From positions 1 through 19,829 of the forward strand of contig DJAN01000114.1 of NCBI GenBank assembly GCA_002429615.1: a stretch of DNA of 19,829 nt, given 5' to 3'. The stretch comes from Lysobacteraceae bacterium UBA6001 (GTDB lineage: Bacteria > Pseudomonadota > Gammaproteobacteria > Xanthomonadales > Xanthomonadaceae). Shown here one piece after another: positions 14,918 to 19,829 of the stretch (position 1 is its first letter; each line of letters begins with the position of its first letter). The notes beneath the pieces were generated by a model, which had not been told where the DNA came from, did not search any database, and was given only the letters and a program-made list of their open reading frames with translations. The position numbers and the translations under genes were made by a program.

Positions 14918-16546
14918 GTGGATCGTCGTACCTTCCTGCAGCTCTCGGCGCTCGGCGCCGGCGGGCTGCTGCTGCCCAGCACCCGCCTGATTGCCGCCGA
15001 GCAGTTGCTCGTGCCGGCCGACACCGCGCGCAACCGTCGCCTCGCCGATGCCGCGCTGGCCGCGGCCAAGGCCGCGGGCGCCAGCTACTGCGACGTGCGC
15101 GTGGGCCGCTACCTGCGCCAGTTCGTGGTCACCCGCGAGGCGAAGGTGGAGAACGTGGTCAACGGCGAGTCCATCGGCGTCGGCGTGCGGGTCATCGCCG
15201 ACGGCGCGTGGGGTTTCGCCGCCACCAACACCCTGACCAGCGACGGCGTGGCCAACGCCGCGCGCCAGGCCATCGCCATCGCCCGGGCCAATGCGCGCAT
15301 GGCCGACCGCCGCGTGGAACTGGCGCCGGTCACGCCGGCCGGCACCGTGAGCTGGCGCACGCCGATCAAGCGCAATGCGATGGAGGTGCCGGTGGCCGAG
15401 AAGGTCGCGCTGCTGCTGGACGTCAACGCCGCGGCGATGAATGCCGGCGCCGACTTCGCCGCCTCGCGCCTGTTCGCCATCAACGAGCAGAAGTATTTCG
15501 CCAGCAGCGACGGCTCGTGGATCGACCAGGACATCCATCGCCTGTGGCTGCCCTTCACCGTCACCGCGGTAGACAAGGCCAGTGGCAAGTTCCGTACCCG
15601 CGATGGCCTCGGCGCCCCGGTGGGCATGGGCTACGAGTACCTCGACGGCGACGCCGCCCAGAAGCACCACCTGCCGGGTGGGCTGATCGCCTACGGCATG
15701 TCCTATGACGCCCGCGAGGACGCGGTGGCGGCGGCGAAGCAGGCGCGCGCGAAACTGTCCGCGCCCTCGGTGAAGCCGGGCAAGTACGACCTGGTGATCG
15801 ACCCGAGCAACCTGTTCCTGACCATCCACGAGTCGGTCGGCCACCCGCTGGAGCTGGACCGCGTGCTGGGCTACGAGGCCAACTACGCCGGCACCAGTTT
15901 CGCCACCGTGGACAAGCGCGATGCCGGCTTCCGCTGGGGCAGCCCGCTGGTGAACTTCGTCGCCGACAAGACCCGTGCCGGCAGCCTCGGCGCGGTGGGC
16001 TACGACGACGAAGGCGTGAAGACCAAGCAGTGGGACCTGGTGCGCGACGGCATCCTGGTCGATTACCAGTGCACGCGTGACCAGGCGCATATCCTCGGCA
16101 AGACCGAGTCGGACGGTTGCAGCTACGCCGACGCCTGGTCCAGCGTGCAGTTCCAGCGCATGCCCAATGTCTCGCTGGCGGCTGGCAAGCAGCCGCTGGA
16201 CGTGGCGAAGATGGTGGCCGGCGTGGAGAAGGGCCTGTACATCCACGGCCGCGGCTCGTACTCGATCGACCAGCAGCGCTACAACGCGCAGTTCGGCGGC
16301 CAGCTGATCTACGAGATCGAGCACGGCAAGGTGACCCGCCTGGTCGAGGACGGCGCCTATCAGATCCGCACGCCGGAGTTCTGGAACTCGGTCTCGGCGA
16401 TCTGCGACGAAAGCGACTTCCGCCTCGGCGGCTCGTTCTTCGATGGCAAGGGCCAGCCCAGCCAGGTCTCGGCGGTGTCGCACGGTTCGGCGACGACGCG
16501 GTTTGACGGGGTGAACGTGATCAATACCGCGCGTTCGCTGGGCTAA
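14918..16546 (+). CDS. Tat-exported TldD-like metalloprotease (copy A)
   Basis: A 542-residue protein of the TldD/PmbA family, zinc peptidases that trim modified or unfolded peptides (E. coli TldD/E processes microcin B17 and CcdA). MDRRTFLQLSALGAGGLLLP is a Tat signal (R3-R4-x-F-L) with likely cleavage around IAA-EQ near residue 27. The catalytic HExxxH is present: H304, E305, H309 in IHESVGHPLELD. Family blocks include GASYCDVRVGRYLRQFV, DQAHILGKTESDG and TPEFWNSV. Near the C-terminus GGSFFDGKGQP has D509 where E. coli TldD appears to have its third zinc ligand, a Cys. It is longer than E. coli TldD (481) partly because of the signal. AGGAGA eight bases before the GTG supports the start. 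First gene of a tldD-tldD-tldE cluster. Confidence 0.9.
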   Translation: MDRRTFLQLSALGAGGLLLPSTRLIAAEQLLVPADTARNRRLADAALAAAKAAGASYCDVRVGRYLRQFVVTREAKVENVVNGESIGVGVRVIADGAWGFAATNTLTSDGVANAARQAIAIARANARMADRRVELAPVTPAGTVSWRTPIKRNAMEVPVAEKVALLLDVNAAAMNAGADFAASRLFAINEQKYFASSDGSWIDQDIHRLWLPFTVTAVDKASGKFRTRDGLGAPVGMGYEYLDGDAAQKHHLPGGLIAYGMSYDAREDAVAAAKQARAKLSAPSVKPGKYDLVIDPSNLFLTIHESVGHPLELDRVLGYEANYAGTSFATVDKRDAGFRWGSPLVNFVADKTRAGSLGAVGYDDEGVKTKQWDLVRDGILVDYQCTRDQAHILGKTESDGCSYADAWSSVQFQRMPNVSLAAGKQPLDVAKMVAGVEKGLYIHGRGSYSIDQQRYNAQFGGQLIYEIEHGKVTRLVEDGAYQIRTPEFWNSVSAICDESDFRLGGSFFDGKGQPSQVSAVSHGSATTRFDGVNVINTARSLG

Positions 16547-16558
16547 GGTCACGCTTTC

Positions 16559-16590
16559 CCTGGCGCGCGGCCGAAGCCGCGCCCGCCAGG
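16559..16590 (+). terminator. Strong hairpin between the two tldD copies
   Basis: CCTGGC-GCGCGGC (16559-16571) pairs with GCCGCGC (16576-16582) and GCCAGG (16585-16590) around a CGAA tetraloop, with only a two-base CC bulge. It starts 13 bases after the stop of copy A. There is no T-tract, so it may attenuate transcription or protect the 3' end of the upstream message rather than stop it fully. Confidence 0.5.
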
Positions 16591-16739
16591 CGGCGACGAT
16601 CGGGCAGCCCCATCGCCTTACCCTGTCGAAAGTCACATGACGCGCCAAGGTGCGTCCCGCAAGAATCAGCGACGCGGGCAGTGGGGCCGCGTCCATCCAA
16701 CACTACCGCGCCGGGCGCGGGATTTCGGGGAGTATCGCC

Positions 16740-18374
16740 GTGCAACGACGTGATTTCCTGGCCCTGAGCGGGCTGACAGCCGGCGGCCTGCTGGTGCCGT
16801 CCATCTTCGGCAAGGCCATCGCGGCCGAGCAGTTGCTGACCATCCTCGATCCGGCGCACAAGAAGCGCCTGGCCGATACCGCGCTGACCGCCGCACGCGG
16901 CGCCGGCGCCAGCTACTGCGACGTGCGCGTGGGCCGCTACCTGCGCCAGTTCGTGATCACCCGCGAGGACAAGGTCCAGAACGTGGTGAACACCGAGTCC
17001 ACCGGCGTGGGCATCCGCGTGATCGCCAACGGTGCCTGGGGCTTCGCCGCCACTAACGAGCTGACCGAGCAGGGCGTGGCCAAGGCCGCGCAGCAGGCGG
17101 CGGCCATCGCCAAGGCCAACGCCAAGATCCAGACCGCCCCGGTGCAGCTGGCCAAGGCGCCCGGCTTCGGCGAGGTGTCGTGGAAGACGCCGCTCACCAA
17201 GAACGCGATGGAAGTGCCGATCAAGGACAAGGTCGACCTGCTGCTCGGCGTCAACGCCGCGGCCATGAACGCCGGCGCCAACTTCGTCAATTCGATGCTG
17301 TTCGTGGTCAACGAGCAGAAGTATTTCGCCAGCACCGACGGCTCGTACATCGACCAGGACGTACACCGCATCTGGGCACCGATGACCGTCACCGCGATCG
17401 ACAAGGCCAGCGGCAAGTTCCGCACCCGCGAAGGCCTGTCCGCGCCGATGGGCATGGGCTACGAGTACCTGGACGGCGCCGCTTCCGGCAAGGTCCTCAC
17501 CCCGAACGGGGTGGTGAACTACGGCCTGTCCTACGACATGAAGGAAGACGCCATCGCCGCGGCCAAGCAGGCGCAGGAGAAGCTCAAGGCGCCGTCGGTG
17601 AAGCCGGGCAAGTACGACCTGGTGCTGGATCCATCGCATACCTGGCTGACGATCCACGAGTCGGTCGGCCATCCGCTGGAGCTGGACCGCGTGCTCGGCT
17701 ACGAAGCCAATTACGCCGGCACCAGTTTCGCCACGCTCGACAAGCAGAAGTCGCATTTCCAGTACGGCAGCGACAAGGTGCACATCTTCGCCGACAAGGT
17801 GCAGCCGGGCAGCCTGGGTGCGGTGGGCTACGACGACGAGGGCGTGAAGACCAAGCGCTGGGACCTGATCAAGGACGGCGTGCTGGTCGACTACCAGGCC
17901 ATCCGCGACCAGGCGCACATCCTCGGCAAGACCGAGTCGGACGGCTGCTGCTACGCCGATTCGTGGTCCAGCGTGCAGTTCCAGCGCATGGCCAACGTCT
18001 CGATGGCGCCGGGCAAGACCCCGCTCAGCGTCGCGGACATGATCAAGGACGTCGAGAACGGCATCTACATCATCGGCGACGGTTCCTTCTCGATCGACCA
18101 GCAGCGCTACAACGCGCAGTTCGGCGGCCAGCTGTTCTACGAGATCAAGGAAGGCAAGATCACCCGCATGCTCGAAGACGTGGCCTACCAGATCCGCACG
18201 CCGGAATTCTGGAACGCCTGCGTGGCCGTGGCCGACGAGCGCGACTACCGCCTGGGTGGCTCGTTCTTCGACGGCAAGGGCCAGCCGGGCCAGGTCTCGG
18301 CGGTCTCGCATGGTTCCTCGACCGCGCGCTTCAACGGCATCAACGTCATCAACACCGCCCGTTCGCTGGGCTGA
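16740..18374 (+). CDS. Tat-exported TldD-like metalloprotease (copy B)
   Basis: A 544-residue paralogue of the preceding gene, collinear with it along its length, with near-identical blocks (GASYCDVRVGRYLRQFV, GYEANYAGTSFAT, SIDQQRYNAQFGGQL). MQRRDFLALSGLTAGGLLVP is a Tat signal, with cleavage probably around IAA-EQ near residue 28. The zinc motif is H306-E307-xxx-H311 in IHESVGHPLELD; the expected third-ligand position is D511 in GGSFFDGKGQP. The start is GTG 16740, preceded by GGGGAG seven bases upstream; the frame stays open further upstream but that would bury the Tat signal. The 193-base gap from copy A and the hairpin there allow a separate promoter. The TldE-like gene follows after 16 bases, so copy B is the likelier direct partner of it. 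Confidence 0.9.
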   Translation: MQRRDFLALSGLTAGGLLVPSIFGKAIAAEQLLTILDPAHKKRLADTALTAARGAGASYCDVRVGRYLRQFVITREDKVQNVVNTESTGVGIRVIANGAWGFAATNELTEQGVAKAAQQAAAIAKANAKIQTAPVQLAKAPGFGEVSWKTPLTKNAMEVPIKDKVDLLLGVNAAAMNAGANFVNSMLFVVNEQKYFASTDGSYIDQDVHRIWAPMTVTAIDKASGKFRTREGLSAPMGMGYEYLDGAASGKVLTPNGVVNYGLSYDMKEDAIAAAKQAQEKLKAPSVKPGKYDLVLDPSHTWLTIHESVGHPLELDRVLGYEANYAGTSFATLDKQKSHFQYGSDKVHIFADKVQPGSLGAVGYDDEGVKTKRWDLIKDGVLVDYQAIRDQAHILGKTESDGCCYADSWSSVQFQRMANVSMAPGKTPLSVADMIKDVENGIYIIGDGSFSIDQQRYNAQFGGQLFYEIKEGKITRMLEDVAYQIRTPEFWNACVAVADERDYRLGGSFFDGKGQPGQVSAVSHGSSTARFNGINVINTARSLG

Positions 18375-18390
18375 TCCGGAGCCTTACCTC

Positions 18391-19725
18391 ATGAGCATCC
18401 TCACCGAAGCACAGGCCAAGGCCATCCTGGACAAGGTCATCAAGCTGTCCAAGGCGGACGAGTGCACCGCCCAGCTGTCCGGCTCGATCGACGGCAACAT
18501 CCGTTTCGCGCTCAACAACGTTTCCACCAGCGGCATCGTCGACAACACCGAGCTGGCGGTGCAGGTCGCCTTCGGCAAGCGCGTGGGCATCGCCACCATC
18601 AACGAGTTCGACGACGCCTCGCTGGAGCGCGTGGTGCGCCGCGCCGAAGACCTCGCCCGCCTGGCGCCGGAGAACCCGGAGTTCATCCCGGCCGTGCAGA
18701 AGCAGGACTACAAGCCGAGCCCGACCTTCAGCGAATCCACCGCCGCCATCGACCCGGAATTCCGTGCCAAGGTCGCCGCCGACTCCATCGCCCCGTGCAA
18801 GGGCCATGGGCTGATCGCCGCCGGCTTCCTGGAGGATGGCCAGAGCTTCACCGCCATCGCCAACTCCAACGGCAACTTCGGCTACCAGCGCGGCACCCGT
18901 TTCGACTACACCTGCACCGTGCGCACCGAAGATGGCCGCGGCTCGGGCTGGGTCGGCCGCAACCTCAAGGACGCGGCGGACTTCAAGGCCGAGCAGGACA
19001 TCCGCATCGCGATGCGCAAGGCCAGCGAATCGTCCGAGGCCAAGGCGCTGGAGCCGGGCAAGTACACGGTGATCCTGGAACCGGCTGCGGCCGCGGGCCT
19101 GATCTCCTTCATGATGAACTTCTTCAGCGCGCGCTCGGCCGATGAAGGCCGAAGCTTCCTGTCCAAGAAGGGCGGCGGCAACAAGCTCGGCGAGCAGGTC
19201 TACGACCCGCGCGTGAACATCACCGCCGACCCGTGGCACCCCGGCGCGCCGGTGCTGCCGTGGGACGACGAGGGCCTGCCGCGCGAGAAGATGGCCATCG
19301 TCGAGAACGGCAAGATCGCCAACCTCAACTACTCGCGCTTCTGGGCGCAGAAGAACGGCAAGCGCGCGATCGGCGAGCCGGGCAATCTGCTGATGGCCGG
19401 TGGCGACAAGTCCATCGCCGACCTGGTGCGCACCACCGAGAAGGGCATCCTGGTCACCCGTACCTGGTACATCCGCATGGTGGACCCGCAGACCGTGCTG
19501 CTGACCGGCCTGACCCGCGATGGCACGTTCTACATCGAGAACGGGCAGATCAAGTACCCGGTGAAGAACTTCCGCTTCAACGAATCGCCGGTGATCATGC
19601 TCAACAACATCGACGAGCTGGGCAAGCCGGTGCGCGTGGCCGGTGACGAGTCGAGCTTCGTGATGATGATCCCGCCGATGCGCCTGCGCGATTTCACGTT
19701 CACTTCGTTGTCCGATGCGGTGTAA
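18391..19725 (+). CDS. TldE/PmbA-like partner subunit, no signal peptide
   Basis: A 444-residue protein of the TldD/PmbA family that lacks the HExxxH zinc motif: the matching segment reads VILEPAAAAGLISFMMNFF from about residue 227, as in TldE/PmbA, the non-catalytic half of the TldD:TldE heterodimer. Other family features: SADECTAQLSGS-like N-terminal strands, RGTRFDYTCTVRTEDGRGSG, and LLMAGGDKSIADLVRTTEKG near the C-terminus. The N-terminus (MSILTEAQAKAILDKVIKLS) is hydrophilic with no Sec or Tat signal, unlike the two TldD copies just upstream. GGAG nine bases before the ATG supports the start. It follows copy B by 16 bases, so they are co-transcribed. It may be exported by hitchhiking on a TldD copy, or it stays cytosolic. 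Confidence 0.88.
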   Translation: MSILTEAQAKAILDKVIKLSKADECTAQLSGSIDGNIRFALNNVSTSGIVDNTELAVQVAFGKRVGIATINEFDDASLERVVRRAEDLARLAPENPEFIPAVQKQDYKPSPTFSESTAAIDPEFRAKVAADSIAPCKGHGLIAAGFLEDGQSFTAIANSNGNFGYQRGTRFDYTCTVRTEDGRGSGWVGRNLKDAADFKAEQDIRIAMRKASESSEAKALEPGKYTVILEPAAAAGLISFMMNFFSARSADEGRSFLSKKGGGNKLGEQVYDPRVNITADPWHPGAPVLPWDDEGLPREKMAIVENGKIANLNYSRFWAQKNGKRAIGEPGNLLMAGGDKSIADLVRTTEKGILVTRTWYIRMVDPQTVLLTGLTRDGTFYIENGQIKYPVKNFRFNESPVIMLNNIDELGKPVRVAGDESSFVMMIPPMRLRDFTFTSLSDAV

Positions 19726-19732
19726 ACGCGAT

Positions 19733-19747
19733 GCCCGCCTTGCGGGC
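19733..19747 (+). terminator. Hairpin after the tldE-like gene
   Basis: GCCCGC (19733-19738) pairs with GCGGGC (19742-19747) around CTT, seven bases after the stop codon and followed by TTCG. A short GC-rich terminator stem with a weak T-tail; the first of three hairpins ending this operon. Confidence 0.6.
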
Positions 19748-19753
19748 TTCGCC

Positions 19754-19783
19754 CCCAGGGTTGCGCGATAGCGCAACCCTGGG
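19754..19783. terminator. 13-bp perfect stem-loop (second hairpin after the tldE-like gene)
   Basis: CCCAGGGTTGCGC (19754-19766) pairs perfectly with GCGCAACCCTGGG (19771-19783) around GATA. It is the strongest structure in the tail and reads the same on both strands, so it could also end a convergent gene beyond the window. There is no T-tract; it may be a mobile intergenic repeat instead. Confidence 0.55.
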
Positions 19784-19813
19784 CCCCCGCACAAGCTGCG
19801 CTTCCAATTCCCC

Positions 19814-19828
19814 CGCGCCTTCGGCGCG
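19814..19828. other. Third stem-loop at the right edge
   Basis: CGCGCC (19814-19819) pairs with GGCGCG (19823-19828) around TTC, one base from the end of the window. It is a GC-rich stem of unknown role, possibly the end of a convergent gene or part of the same hairpin cluster. Confidence 0.35.
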
Positions 19829-19829
19829 C

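Noticed and set aside
14828..19794. Three long minus-strand ORFs antisense to the tldD/tldD/tldE genes
   Set aside because: They mirror the real genes (the two over the tldD copies resemble each other because the sense genes do) and have typical antisense composition.

Overview
This window is high-GC DNA from a gammaproteobacterium, most likely the Xanthomonadaceae/Lysobacteraceae (Xanthomonas, Stenotrophomonas, Lysobacter, Luteimonas or relatives). The grounds are the class I fructose-1,6-bisphosphatase and the aromatic aminotransferase, which read like the xanthomonad versions; a perfect inverted pair of the GTAGGAGCGGCTTCAGCCGC repetitive extragenic palindrome (REP) common in that group and in pseudomonads; and the TldD/TldE-like cluster. 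This is recognition from memory; no search was run. The first 20 bases are almost exactly the 3' end of the Illumina TruSeq universal adapter, so the left edge is a contig end carrying uncut adapter. No stretch longer than 200 bases lacks a gene. No tRNA, rRNA, CRISPR, integrase or transposase was seen.

Layout: (1) 21-133 (-): 5' end of a secreted protein cut by the contig end. (2) 289-1488 (+): aromatic/aspartate aminotransferase with a clear terminator, facing a small secreted hypothetical (1548-1997, -). (3) 2183-3199 (+): fructose-1,6-bisphosphatase behind a structured leader. (4) 3240-4610 (-): a YjjJ/HipH-type HipA-family kinase toxin with a fused N-terminal DNA-binding segment; a 24-bp direct repeat sits at its start codon and again 99 bp upstream. 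(5) 4730-6991 (-): aldo/keto reductase and AraJ-like MFS exporter in an operon, divergent from a LysR regulator (7095-8027, +) with a nested dyad between. (6) An inverted REP pair (REPIN) at 8048-8123. (7) 8135-9814 (-): exported YtcJ-like amidohydrolase. (8) 9885-11138 (-): fosmidomycin-resistance exporter Fsr, divergent from an AraC-family regulator (11211-12014, +). (9) 12086-13237 (+): threonine-aldolase-like PLP enzyme with a twin-arginine (Tat) signal. (10) 13362-14764 (+): two overlapping unknown genes for a secreted protein and a probable lipoprotein. (11) 14918-19725 (+): two tandem TldD-like metalloproteases, each with a Tat signal, then a TldE/PmbA-like partner without a signal peptide, closed by a run of stem-loops.

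The metabolic genes (tyrB, fbp) are ordinary housekeeping genes. The middle has two exporter-regulator pairs. The most interesting part is the right end: a TldD/TldD/TldE set whose catalytic subunits carry Tat signals while the TldE-like subunit does not. This fits export of a folded heterodimer with one subunit hitchhiking, and both TldD copies have Asp where E. coli TldD appears to have its zinc-binding Cys. The second interesting point is the orphan HipA-like toxin and its spaced repeats, which look like an autoregulatory operator.
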